This document shows, piece after piece, positions 1-7,563 of a DNA stretch of 64,000 nt. The notes under the pieces are model-generated. The model made no database searches and had not been told where the DNA came from. It was given only the letters and a program-made list of their open reading frames with translations. Made by a program: the position numbers and the translations under genes. Positions within the stretch are counted from its first letter, which is position 1. Each line of letters opens with the position of its first letter. This stretch comes from Nocardia vinacea NBRC 16497 (GTDB lineage Bacteria; Actinomycetota; Actinomycetes; Mycobacteriales; Mycobacteriaceae): assembly GCF_000308835.1 (NCBI RefSeq), contig NZ_BAGN01000426.1:21019-85018 (forward strand). Direction: 5' to 3'.

Positions 1-100
1 TGGTTGCGCCGCCGCCGATCACCGGGAGACCGCCGAGGTCACGGACATTATCGATTTCGGCGAACTCTACCCATCGCCGCTGGGCGCTATCGGTGAACAT
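1..100 (-). CDS. Protein tyrosine/serine phosphatase, N-terminal fragment (cut by window edge)
   Basis: Only the first 33 codons are visible; the gene runs off the left edge. It starts at ATG (98-100 complement), 4 nt after the stop of the PPDK-like gene, so the two are probably co-transcribed. The fragment reads to N-V-R-D-L-G-G-L-P followed by a Gly run. The RDLGG motif at about residues 20-24 is typical of the N-terminus of the Y_phosphatase3 (PTPB-like) tyrosine/serine phosphatases of actinobacteria. The catalytic Cys loop lies outside the window, so the family call is an inference from this motif alone. Confidence 0.6.
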   Translation of the reverse strand, partial: MFTDSAQRRWVEFAEIDNVRDLGGLPVIGGGAT

Positions 101-104
101 CGCG

Positions 105-2309
105 CTAGTGGGCTCGGCCCGCGGCGGCCTCGTCGGCGCGGCTCAGCCCGCACAGACCGATGAGGTCCTCGTGCAATTCGAACCACACCGTGTGATAGCT
201 GTCCATGACCGGTCGGGCCACCCAGCTGTGGTCGCCACCGTTCATCCGCTCGATGGCGCGGGCCAAGCGGTCGGCGTATGGCGCGAGGCGGGGCGCGATG
301 GTGCCGATGCGTTCGACGAGGGGAACGACGCTGTGGTGCAGTGTGGTCAAGCGCGCCAAAACCGCTGCGTCGTAGGTGTTGTCGGAATGATCGTTCACCG
401 TGCTCGCGTCCTTCATCTGCCAGGCCGTGATGACTGCTTTCAGCTCGGCATTGAACTCGCAGAATTCATCGTAGGCCGCGGCGAGGTCGCTCCGGTCGAG
501 ATCGACGCGCTCGTGTTCGAGAAGTCGGCCTAGTTGTTCGCGGCCCTGCGGGGTCAGGCGGATGCCAACGGGTGTGCTGGCGCATAGCCCACGCGTCACG
601 AAATCAGCGGTGTGCGAGGCGGCTTCGGCCGCGGCGATCGTGAGGCTGGTGGCGATGGCGTCCGGTTGTACTCGGCCCTTGATGCCGATCAGGCGCAGTA
701 CGGCGAGTTCGGAGACTGTGTTGCCGTTGGTTTCTCGGGGAATCGGCAAATTCGTCGCATCGGAATCAGTTGCCGCTGAGCGATCTTCGTTCGGTTTCGA
801 CAGGAACGCCGGTAGCTCCGCCGAGTCGACCTGTGCCCATTGTGCGAGTCGCCCGACATCCTCGATTACCGAGGCATCCACCGCCTTTGCACTCACTTGT
901 CCCGGCCACACGGTGCCCGCCCCACCATCGACGGTGACGACGCGACTGGCCAATGCCTCGACGACCCCTGCACCGCAGCCGACGACGCACGGACGGCCCA
1001 GCTCGCGGCTGACCAGCGCGGCATGCGAGGTGGCCCCGCCGAGTTCGGTGACGATGGCCCGCGCCGCGATCATCCCGTGCAGATCATCCGGGCTCGTGGT
1101 CGGGCGCACCAAGATCACGTGCTCGCCTGCGGCCGAACGGGTTTCGGCCTCGTCGGGATCGGTGACGACAGTGCCGGAGGCGAGTCCCGGACACGCGGAT
1201 TCGCCCTGGGCCAGGGGCCGCAGCCCGGTGTCGTCGCCCGATGCGGGCAGTAAAGCCGTGCGCACCTGGTCGGCCCCGACGCGGCGCAATGCCTCATCGG
1301 TATCGATGAGCCCCTCGTCGACCATGGCGACAGCGGCGCGAACCGCCGCGCGCGCAGAGCGTTTCGCCGGTCGAGACTGCAACAGCCACAGGCGACCGGA
1401 TTCGACCGTGAACTCGATGTCCTGGATATCGCGACCGTCACGCTCGAGCAGTTCGGCGGCGGCGAGCAACTGGCGGTGCACCTCCGGCAGCGTCACCGCG
1501 AGTTCGTCGAGCGGGCGCGGGGTGGTGCGTCCCGAGACAACATCCTCACCCTGCCCGCCGACCAGCCATTCGCCGAAGACCGCACGCGCACCGGTATTCG
1601 GATTCCGGCTGAACAGCACGCCGGTCCCCGAGAGCGCGTCGAGATTCCCGAACACCATGGCCTGCACCGTGACCGCCGTACCGAGCGAGTCGGAAACACC
1701 CCGGGTGCGCCGATAGGTCTTGGCCCGCGCGGAATCCCACGAACGGAACACCGCGGTGATCGCGCCACGCAACTGCTCCCACGGATCCTCCGGCACCGCG
1801 CCATTCGGATCACCGAGCACGATCTCCCGATACTGGGTGACGAACCGCCGCCGAGTATCGCCGGCGTATCCGGGATTTCGCGTATCGGCGGTCAGCGCGC
1901 GCTCGACCGAGTCGTTCATCCCCAGATTCAGAACGGTATCCATCATCCCCGGCATACTCACCGCGGCCCCGGACCGCACCGACACCAGCAACGGATGCTC
2001 GGCGGCCCCGAAGCGCCGCCCCGTCCCACGCTCCAACGCGGCGATACCGTCTCGTACCCCCGCCCAGATCTCGGCGCCGAGCACCCCGCCGTTGGCCCCG
2101 AATTCCGTCCATGCCTCGGTCGTCAGCACGAATGCGGGCGGCACCGGTAACCCCAACCCCCGCATATGATCAACGCTCCACGCCTTTCCCCCGATCCGCT
2201 CCCGCGAAAGACCGCACGCCCCACCGAGTTCCACAACGACCGAACCATCGGCACCGGCCCTCCCGAAGGCGGCCCCCGGTCGCTCCACCGGCTCCACTCC
2301 GATCGTCAT
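105..2309 (-). CDS. ppdK: PPDK-like PEP-utilising phosphotransferase with unusual C-terminal extension
   Basis: 734 aa. The ATG at 2309 is chosen because AAAGGAG lies 6 nt upstream and PPDK similarity begins right after it; the frame is open further upstream but without family sequence. Residues about 25-315 match the ATP-binding domain of pyruvate, phosphate dikinase, including VRSGAAVSMPGMMDTVLNLG at about 111-130. Residues about 370-470 are the swivelling phosphohistidine domain with GGATSHAA (His about 429). The C-terminal PEP/pyruvate TIM barrel is missing. In its place are about 255 residues whose first part looks like a winged helix (LTPQGREQL) and whose remainder is helical and unassigned. 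Rv1127c-type proteins also lack the barrel, but are shorter. The phosphoryl acceptor is unknown. The tyrosine phosphatase follows 4 nt downstream. Confidence 0.8.
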   Translation of the reverse strand: MTIGVEPVERPGAAFGRAGADGSVVVELGGACGLSRERIGGKAWSVDHMRGLGLPVPPAFVLTTEAWTEFGANGGVLGAEIWAGVRDGIAALERGTGRRFGAAEHPLLVSVRSGAAVSMPGMMDTVLNLGMNDSVERALTADTRNPGYAGDTRRRFVTQYREIVLGDPNGAVPEDPWEQLRGAITAVFRSWDSARAKTYRRTRGVSDSLGTAVTVQAMVFGNLDALSGTGVLFSRNPNTGARAVFGEWLVGGQGEDVVSGRTTPRPLDELAVTLPEVHRQLLAAAELLERDGRDIQDIEFTVESGRLWLLQSRPAKRSARAAVRAAVAMVDEGLIDTDEALRRVGADQVRTALLPASGDDTGLRPLAQGESACPGLASGTVVTDPDEAETRSAAGEHVILVRPTTSPDDLHGMIAARAIVTELGGATSHAALVSRELGRPCVVGCGAGVVEALASRVVTVDGGAGTVWPGQVSAKAVDASVIEDVGRLAQWAQVDSAELPAFLSKPNEDRSAATDSDATNLPIPRETNGNTVSELAVLRLIGIKGRVQPDAIATSLTIAAAEAASHTADFVTRGLCASTPVGIRLTPQGREQLGRLLEHERVDLDRSDLAAAYDEFCEFNAELKAVITAWQMKDASTVNDHSDNTYDAAVLARLTTLHHSVVPLVERIGTIAPRLAPYADRLARAIERMNGGDHSWVARPVMDSYHTVWFELHEDLIGLCGLSRADEAAAGRAH

Positions 2310-2526
2310 AACACTCCTTTGATCATCGACAGCCACCGCGCACCCAGCGCATGACAAGGGCAGATATCCGGGCCGCTGGCCCGAACGCCCTGGCAGATGG
2401 CGCAACCCCGCAGTGCGCACCCGCGGGCAGCCCGATTTCAGCCTGCCGCCCCGCTCGGCCCGGGCGTACCGGACGTCCCGGTCAGCAGGATGCGCCGACC
2501 TCGACGCTGCCCGGCAATGGCCGTGG

Positions 2527-3504
2527 CTAGGGCACCACGACAACCTTTCCGGTGGCTTGGTTGTTTTCCATGTAGCGGTGGGCCGCGACGATGTCGTCCA
2601 GGCCGAAGACACGGTCGATGTTGGGTCGATAGACGCCGGCTTCGACCTGGTGGATGACGCGCTGCAACACGGTCGTGCCAGCGCTGCCCTTGAGGTCGTC
2701 GCTGTGGAAAGCCGTGAGCTTGGTTCCGGATGGGATCATCGCTATCGGTTCGAAGTCCGGGATCAGCCATCCGCTGAGCGAGCCCGCCACACACACCGTC
2801 CCGCCTCGACGGACGAGGTGCAGCGAGTCCACCGCTGTGCTCGCTCCGACGAGATCCAGCACATAGTCCGGACCCTCGGGCCATACCGCGTGCACGCTCG
2901 CCGTCAGCGATTCACCGGTGTCGAGGAGTGCGTGGTCGACACCAGCCGCGGTCAATGCGCCGATCTTGTCTTGCCGCCGAGTGGTGGCCGCGGTCTCGAT
3001 GCCATAGCCGGTCGCGATCGACGCGGCGGCCATCCCCACCGACGAGGTCCCGCCACGGATCAGTAACCGCCCCTCGCCACCCGGCACGACCCCCAACGCA
3101 TCCAGCGAGCCCTGCGCGGTCAAGTATGTCTCAGGTAGCGCGGCCAGGACATCCCAAGGCAACATGGTGGTGACCGGCATCAGCAGCGAGTTCGGCAACA
3201 ACGCGTACTCCGCGTAGCCGCCGTCGAACTCGCGGCCCATCTCACCCATCACCGCCGCAATGGTCGTCCCCTCCGGCAACATCGGATCGGTCGAGGCTGC
3301 CACTGTTCCCGCACATTCGATCCCGAGCACACGGGGGAACGTCACGTTCGGGGAATGCCCCTGACGGGTCCTCAGCTCCGACCGGTTCAAGCCCGTGCCC
3401 CGCACCCGTACCAGGCTCCAGCCCTCCCGAACCGCCGGTACCGGCAGCTCACGGATCTCCAGTACCTCCGGACCACCGGCCCTGGCACAGACCGCCGCTC
3501 GCAT
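2527..3504 (-). CDS. NADPH:quinone oxidoreductase-like zinc-independent MDR protein
   Basis: 325 aa, medium-chain dehydrogenase/reductase superfamily. The N-terminal GroES-like domain contains GLNRSELRTRQG and the G-I-E-C-A-G-T-V segment. A Rossmann domain follows with RGGTSSVGMAAASIA as the NADP-binding turn. It lacks the structural-zinc Cys cluster of alcohol dehydrogenases, which fits the quinone oxidoreductase branch. Expected activity is NADPH-dependent reduction of quinones or enones; the substrate is unknown. The ATG at 3504 is used; an in-frame GTG at 3516 is possible. It is divergent from the AraC regulator at 3625, with 120 bp between the starts, suggesting the regulator controls it. 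Confidence 0.85.
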   Translation of the reverse strand: MRAAVCARAGGPEVLEIRELPVPAVREGWSLVRVRGTGLNRSELRTRQGHSPNVTFPRVLGIECAGTVAASTDPMLPEGTTIAAVMGEMGREFDGGYAEYALLPNSLLMPVTTMLPWDVLAALPETYLTAQGSLDALGVVPGGEGRLLIRGGTSSVGMAAASIATGYGIETAATTRRQDKIGALTAAGVDHALLDTGESLTASVHAVWPEGPDYVLDLVGASTAVDSLHLVRRGGTVCVAGSLSGWLIPDFEPIAMIPSGTKLTAFHSDDLKGSAGTTVLQRVIHQVEAGVYRPNIDRVFGLDDIVAAHRYMENNQATGKVVVVP

Positions 3505-3624
3505 TGTCGTACTCACACCACCTCGGCGGCGTGCGGTCGTAGTCCCGGCCGAGTGAAGATCATCGCGCATGGGTTCACTGTCGCCGGAAAACGGCGTGGC
3601 CGGCCACCGATAGAATGCCAACTT
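3505..3624. promoter_or_regulatory. Divergent promoter region between quinone oxidoreductase and AraC regulator
   Basis: A 120-bp gap between two divergent starts. It contains a 6-bp inverted repeat, AGTGAA (3552-3557) and TTCACT (3574-3579), separated by 16 bp. This is a candidate operator for the AraC protein; no clear -10/-35 pair was found. Confidence 0.35.
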
Positions 3625-4419
3625 ATGCCCGTTGGCCGCCAACTTGCCCGGACCAGTCAGACGTCACGTCTGTGGCCATCCGGAGGCGTACATCTATGGC
3701 CGTCGGGGGGAACAAGCACGGTGCATTCCCATCCACGTGGACATCTGGTGTACGCGGCCCATGGTGTCCTATCGGTCCACACCGAACGTGGCACTTCGAT
3801 CGTTCCAGCCAATCGAGTCGCATGGACCCCGGCCGGATTCGCGCACTACCACCGCGCGCACAGCCACACCGATATGCGGATCCTGTTCCTACCGGCATCG
3901 CTGGCCCGGCTCGCACCGGACCATCCCGCCGTGTTCCTGGTCTCCGACCTCGCCCGCGAAATCCTGCTCACCCTCACCGGCCCACGCGAGCGCGATCGTG
4001 CCGCGCTCGCTCGCCTCCGTCGAGTCCTCGTCGACGAACTCCACGAAGCACACGAGCAGCCTCTGCAACTGCCGGAACCACACGACGATCGGTTGCAAGC
4101 CATTGCGCAGGTGCTGTACCAGCAGCCCGCGGACAACAGCTCGCTTGCCGAACTCGGGCTGACGATCGGAGCCAGCGCCCGCACTCTCAGCCGACTGTTC
4201 CACAACGAACTCGGCATGACCTTCTATCAGTGGCGCACACAACTACGCATCTATCACGCACTCGTCCTGCTCGCCGACGGCCACGACACGACCCACGTCG
4301 CCCACGCCTGTGGATGGGCGAACCCCAGCGGTTTCATCACCGCCTTCACCGACATCATCGGCACCACTCCGGGCCGCTATCGAACCGGACGCCACCGCTC
4401 GACCACCCGAATGGACTGA
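3625..4419 (+). CDS. AraC family transcriptional regulator with cupin sensor domain
   Basis: 264 aa. The N-terminal half is a cupin-like AraC ligand domain (HSHPRGHLVYAAHGVLSV at about 34-51, then a W-x-P-A-G-F-A-H-Y-H segment). The C-terminal 100 residues carry two helix-turn-helix units (LGLTIGASARTLSRLFHNEL and the T-H-V-A-H-A-C-G-W-A-N-P-S-G-F-I-T-A-F segment) ending in the usual TPGRYR. The ATG at 3625 is chosen because coding similarity starts there, although no strong ribosome binding site is visible and the frame is open upstream to 3355. It probably controls the divergent oxidoreductase. Confidence 0.85.
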   Translation: MPVGRQLARTSQTSRLWPSGGVHLWPSGGTSTVHSHPRGHLVYAAHGVLSVHTERGTSIVPANRVAWTPAGFAHYHRAHSHTDMRILFLPASLARLAPDHPAVFLVSDLAREILLTLTGPRERDRAALARLRRVLVDELHEAHEQPLQLPEPHDDRLQAIAQVLYQQPADNSSLAELGLTIGASARTLSRLFHNELGMTFYQWRTQLRIYHALVLLADGHDTTHVAHACGWANPSGFITAFTDIIGTTPGRYRTGRHRSTTRMD

Positions 4420-4464
4420 GTGGCAAGGCTTTTCAGCGCGACCTGTCCAGGGCGCAGCACAACC

Positions 4465-4512
4465 TTGAGTTGGTCAGTCTCGCTGACTATAATAGTCAGT
4501 GAGACTGACCAA
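4465..4512 (+). promoter_or_regulatory. Consensus sigma-70 promoter embedded in a 43-bp palindromic operator
   Basis: The -35 TTGAGT (4465-4470) and -10 TATAAT (4488-4493) are spaced by 17 bp. The segment 4470-4512 is an almost perfect 43-bp palindrome, with outer arms TTGGTCAGTCTC and GAGACTGACCAA and an inner CTGACTAT/ATAGTCAG pair. Only one symmetric base pair and the centre mismatch. The -10 box is at the dyad centre, so a bound dimer would occlude RNA polymerase. It drives the gene at 4531, whose GGAGG is at 4521-4525. Confidence 0.8.
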
Positions 4513-4530
4513 ATTGTATCGGAGGCCGAT

Positions 4531-5286
4531 ATGGACCGGGATGCGCAGTGGCGGGTCATCGAGCAACAACGACGCGCCGTCGCCGACGTGCTCGACGATC
4601 TCGCACCGAACGAGTGGGAGCGCCCGTCGCTGTGTGCGGGCTGGCGGATTCGGGATGTGGCCGCGCATATCGCCTTGGCGCCGCAGCCGCCCGGTCCGGT
4701 GGATATGGTTCGTGCGGGGCTGCGGGCGCGCGGGCGGTTCCATCGGCTGAATCACGATGTGTCCGTTCGCTATGCCGACGCGGGTCCGGATCTCGTCGCC
4801 GAGATCCGGGCGCATGCGGCATCGCGAAAATTGCCGGTGGTCACCAACTATCGCAATATCCTCTACGACATCATGGTGCACGGTCAGGACATCGCCATCC
4901 CGACCGGCAGACAGATCGACCTCCCGATCGAGGCTGCGGCGACGGCGGCCACTCGGGTTTGGGCGATGGGGTGGCCGTTCTGGGCGAAATACCGGCTCAC
5001 GGGATTTCGGCTCGTCGCCACGGACGCCGATTGGGTGGTGGGTACCGGAGACGAGGTGCGTGGTCGTATCGCCGACCTGCTGTTGCTGACGACCGGCCGC
5101 TCGGTCGTGCTGCCGCGCTTGTCCGGTGACGGTGTCGGCAAGCTCTGGATGCGGTTGTCGTATCGAAATCTGGTCCGCGGGTGCGCCGGTCGCGTCGAGG
5201 GGTCGCGGCCGACCGCCAATCCCTCGCCGACTCCCGCCCGCTGCGCCGAGTGGTCTTCCTCGTCCACGCCCCGGCCCCGCAACTGA
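4531..5286 (+). CDS. Mycothiol-dependent maleylpyruvate isomerase family protein with altered C-terminus
   Basis: 251 aa. The ATG at 4531 has GGAGG 5 nt upstream and sits below the palindromic promoter. Residues about 1-55 match the MDMPI/DinB-like N-terminal region (LCAGWRIRDVAAHIALAP), and a conserved HGQDIAIPTGR segment lies at about 115-125. Family members use mycothiol as cofactor or are stress proteins of unknown substrate. Similarity fades after LPRLSGDG at about residue 205. The last roughly 40 residues are Arg/Ser/Pro-rich and read out of frame through the WYL-regulator remnant that follows, so the native stop seems to have been lost at a junction near 5165-5180. Function is family-level only. 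Confidence 0.7.
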   Translation: MDRDAQWRVIEQQRRAVADVLDDLAPNEWERPSLCAGWRIRDVAAHIALAPQPPGPVDMVRAGLRARGRFHRLNHDVSVRYADAGPDLVAEIRAHAASRKLPVVTNYRNILYDIMVHGQDIAIPTGRQIDLPIEAAATAATRVWAMGWPFWAKYRLTGFRLVATDADWVVGTGDEVRGRIADLLLLTTGRSVVLPRLSGDGVGKLWMRLSYRNLVRGCAGRVEGSRPTANPSPTPARCAEWSSSSTPRPRN

Positions 5287-5501
5287 TCGAAACCTTCCGC
5301 GTCCGCCCCGAGGAAATCGAGCCCATCGACGACAAAACCTGCCTTCTCCGCACCACCGCCGACTCGCTGGAATGGACCGCCGTGCGAATCGCCCGTCTGG
5401 GCCTGGAATTCGAGGTCAGAGAACCACCGGAGATGGCGGAAATGCTCGCAGACCTCGGGCGCAAACTCCTTCGTGCGGTGGGCCGGGCAACAGGTGCGTA
5501 G
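5181..5501 (+). pseudogene. Remnant of a WYL-domain transcriptional regulator (C-terminal end only)
   Basis: In a frame different from the preceding gene, about 85 codons read as the C-terminal WCX extension of a WYL-type (YafY/DeoR-like) regulator: VVFLVHAP, then EPIDDKTCLLRTTADSLEW, then LGLEFEVREPPEMAEML, ending at TAG 5499-5501. The HTH, the core WYL domain and any start with a ribosome binding site are missing; nothing matching them is seen upstream. It overlaps the 3' end of the isomerase gene. The simplest reading is a deletion that joined the isomerase to the tail of a regulator, possibly its own former repressor. Confidence 0.6.
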
Positions 5502-5564
5502 CGCCATGAATGTCAGCGTTCATCGAGCGGATTCATCCGAATGTCGAGTTGATGCCGGGTGCGA

Positions 5565-5813
5565 TCAGCGAGATAGCGCGGTAAAGCCGGGCGGGGTAGC
5601 GGTATTCGGCGTAGCAACCGTGACGGCGCGCGGCGTTTCGGCCAGTGGACTCGGGGTGCCGTATAGCGTGGCGACGATTACGGCCAGTACGAACAAGCTG
5701 CCGAGGGCGAGGGCGATCTGCACCCACGAGGGGCAGGTTTGCTGCGTGGATCTGGTGCTGAACTGCGGTGCATGCCCGAATGGCGCCGGGCGTGGTTGCT
5801 GCCGATATTTCAC
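5565..5813 (-). CDS. Small single-pass membrane protein, function unknown
   Basis: 82 aa. A GTG at 5813 is preceded by AAGGGAA about 9 nt upstream. Residues 1-28 are polar and basic (about the first 12 rich in Gln, Pro and Arg). Residues about 31-50 form one membrane helix (QIALALGSLFVLAVIVATLY). The remaining 32 residues are Pro/Thr-rich and would be extracytoplasmic. No family is recognised. It is transcribed towards the isomerase/WYL remnant. The membrane helix, start signal and Pro/Thr tail support a real gene; nothing points to a role. Confidence 0.5.
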   Translation of the reverse strand: MKYRQQPRPAPFGHAPQFSTRSTQQTCPSWVQIALALGSLFVLAVIVATLYGTPSPLAETPRAVTVATPNTATPPGFTALSR

Positions 5814-5948
5814 AAGGTGTTCCCTTGAAGTAGTTGAAACACAACTTGATTCGCGGTGGAACGGCGACTTTCCGCCCGAGTCGGAGGCGTCGCGTGGGGA
5901 ATATCCTGACAGCACAGCAGTTTTAGAGCAACCACTTCCGGGAAATTA

Positions 5949-5978
5949 GGTGAACCGGTCCGTCAAGCCCGGTTCACC
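5949..5978. terminator. Inverted repeat, probable terminator of the leftward SDR-KstD operon
   Basis: Perfect 10-bp inverted repeat GGTGAACCGG (5949-5958) and CCGGTTCACC (5969-5978) with a 10-nt loop, 22 nt beyond the stop of the last gene of the leftward operon. No T-run follows, as is common in GC-rich actinobacteria. Confidence 0.6.
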
Positions 5979-5999
5979 GTCGACAAAGTGCCGACCGGT

Positions 6000-6815
6000 C
6001 TATACCTCGTTTCGAATCTGGGCGGTAATGATGCGCTGGTACCCGGAGCCGAAGATCCTTGGCAGCAAATCGATTACGCGGGCATCGGTGCCGATGAGAA
6101 TCTTGGCCTTATCCTTTCTGATCCCGCGCAGGATGGTCTTCGCCGCGGATTCGGGCGTCGTCTTGGCCAGTTTGTCGAAGTTGGCGGCGAGCGCGTCGCG
6201 GTCGCGGTCGCCGCCCGCGCGAGCCTTCCAAGCGATTTCGGTCTTGATCATGCCGGGATGGACGCTGCTGACTCCGACCGGATGGCCTGCGATCTTCATC
6301 TCCTGGCGCAGTGCGTCGGTGAAGCCGCGGATGCCGAATTTGGTCGCGTTGTAGGCGGCTTGGCTCGGGCAGGCGGCGAGGCCGAACATGCTGGAGACAT
6401 TCGCGATATGGCCGTCACCGGAGGCGATCACCTGCGGCAGAAAGGCTTTCGTGCCGTACATAACGCCCCAGAAGTTGATATCGACGATCCACTCGAAGTC
6501 CTCCCAGGTCAGCTCCTCGATGTTGGCGGTGAGCGAGACGCCGGCATTGTTGACCACGACATTGGCCGGACCGAAGTCGGATCGGACGTCATCGGCATGT
6601 GCGTAGACGGCGGCACGGTCGGTTACGTCCAGCTTGTATGCCCGCGCCTTGGCCCCGGCTTTCTCGCACAACGCGGCGGTTTCGGTGACATTGGCCAGAT
6701 TTCGCCCGGACAACGCCAGCTGCGCCCCGTGGTCCGCGAGCTCGAGTGCGAGCGCGCGGCCGATGCCCGCACCCGCGCCGGTGATGACGACGACCTTGTC
6801 CTCAAAGTTCTTCAC
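6000..6815 (-). CDS. Short-chain dehydrogenase/reductase
   Basis: 271 aa, classical SDR. It has the TGAGAGIGRA cofactor loop at about 12-21, NNAG at about 90, Ser in NVSSMFG, and YNATK as the catalytic Tyr-Lys. The extended C-terminus (TTPESAAKTILRGIRKDKAKILIG) is typical of the SDRs related to acyl/ketoreductases of actinobacterial lipid clusters. It is the fourth and last gene of the leftward operon, 15 nt after the preceding SDR. The substrate is unknown; the location suggests oxidation or reduction of a hydroxyl/keto group on a steroid-like intermediate. Confidence 0.85.
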   Translation of the reverse strand: MKNFEDKVVVITGAGAGIGRALALELADHGAQLALSGRNLANVTETAALCEKAGAKARAYKLDVTDRAAVYAHADDVRSDFGPANVVVNNAGVSLTANIEELTWEDFEWIVDINFWGVMYGTKAFLPQVIASGDGHIANVSSMFGLAACPSQAAYNATKFGIRGFTDALRQEMKIAGHPVGVSSVHPGMIKTEIAWKARAGGDRDRDALAANFDKLAKTTPESAAKTILRGIRKDKAKILIGTDARVIDLLPRIFGSGYQRIITAQIRNEV

Positions 6816-6830
6816 AGCAGCTGTCCTTGG

Positions 6831-7562
6831 TCATTTGGTGGTGTAGCCGCCGTCGGCGACGAATTCGGAACCCGTGCAGAAACCGGCCTCATCGGAGATG
6901 AGGAACAGCACGAGATTGGCCAGCTCGCCCGGTGCCGCGGCCCGGGGGAGCGGCTGGTCGTGCACCATCGAGTGCGAGCGATCGGAATCGGCGGTCATCT
7001 CGGTGGCCACGACGCCGGGATGCACCGAGTTGACCCGGATGCCGTCGGCGCCGAACTCCTGAGCGGCGGCCTTGGCCATCCCGCGCACCGCCCATTTGGA
7101 GGCGACGTAGCCGAGGATATTGCTGAATGCGATGATGCCGCCGATCGAGGAGATATTGACGATCGAGCCGCCGCCCGCCCGACGCATCGACGGCACAACG
7201 GCTTTCATGCCGAGAAACACGCCGACCTGGTTCACATCGATCACCTTGCGGTAATCCGCCTCGGCGAGCCGCTCGATCGGGTCGACGTGCACGATGCCCG
7301 CGTTATTGACCAGCCCGGAGACCGGCCCGAAGGTGCGTTCGGCCTCGGCAACCACTGCGGCCCAGGCGGATTCGTCGGTGACATCGAGGGCACAGAACAC
7401 CGCATGGTCGCCGAGTTCGGCGGCCACCGCCTTACCCTCCTCGACGAGTACATCCGCCACGACCACCGAGGCGCCCTCACTGACCAGTCGACGGGCGAAT
7501 GCCGCACCCATACCGCGCGCGCCTCCGGTCACGATGACCGTCTTGCCACTCACTCTGTCCAC
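6831..7562 (-). CDS. SDR of the 3alpha/20beta-hydroxysteroid dehydrogenase (FabG3-like) type
   Basis: 243 aa. A GTG at 7562 follows AGGAG by 6 nt and starts 1 nt after the KstD stop, so translation is coupled. The cofactor motif is TGGARGMGAAFARRL at about 11-25, with NNAG near 82, NISSIGG, and Y-V-A-S-K as catalytic residues. The ending (FLISDEAGFCTGSEFVADGG) matches FabG3/20beta-HSD proteins. These oxidise or reduce steroid hydroxyls with NAD(H). The neighbouring KstD makes a steroid substrate likely. Confidence 0.85.
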   Translation of the reverse strand: MDRVSGKTVIVTGGARGMGAAFARRLVSEGASVVVADVLVEEGKAVAAELGDHAVFCALDVTDESAWAAVVAEAERTFGPVSGLVNNAGIVHVDPIERLAEADYRKVIDVNQVGVFLGMKAVVPSMRRAGGGSIVNISSIGGIIAFSNILGYVASKWAVRGMAKAAAQEFGADGIRVNSVHPGVVATEMTADSDRSHSMVHDQPLPRAAAPGELANLVLFLISDEAGFCTGSEFVADGGYTTK

Positions 7563-7563
7563 G

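Noticed and set aside
4477..4518. The palindrome at 4470-4512 as a transposon end or rho-independent terminator
   Set aside because: No transposase or target-site repeat is nearby, and the embedded TTGAGT-17-TATAAT with a well-placed ribosome binding site fits a promoter-operator better.
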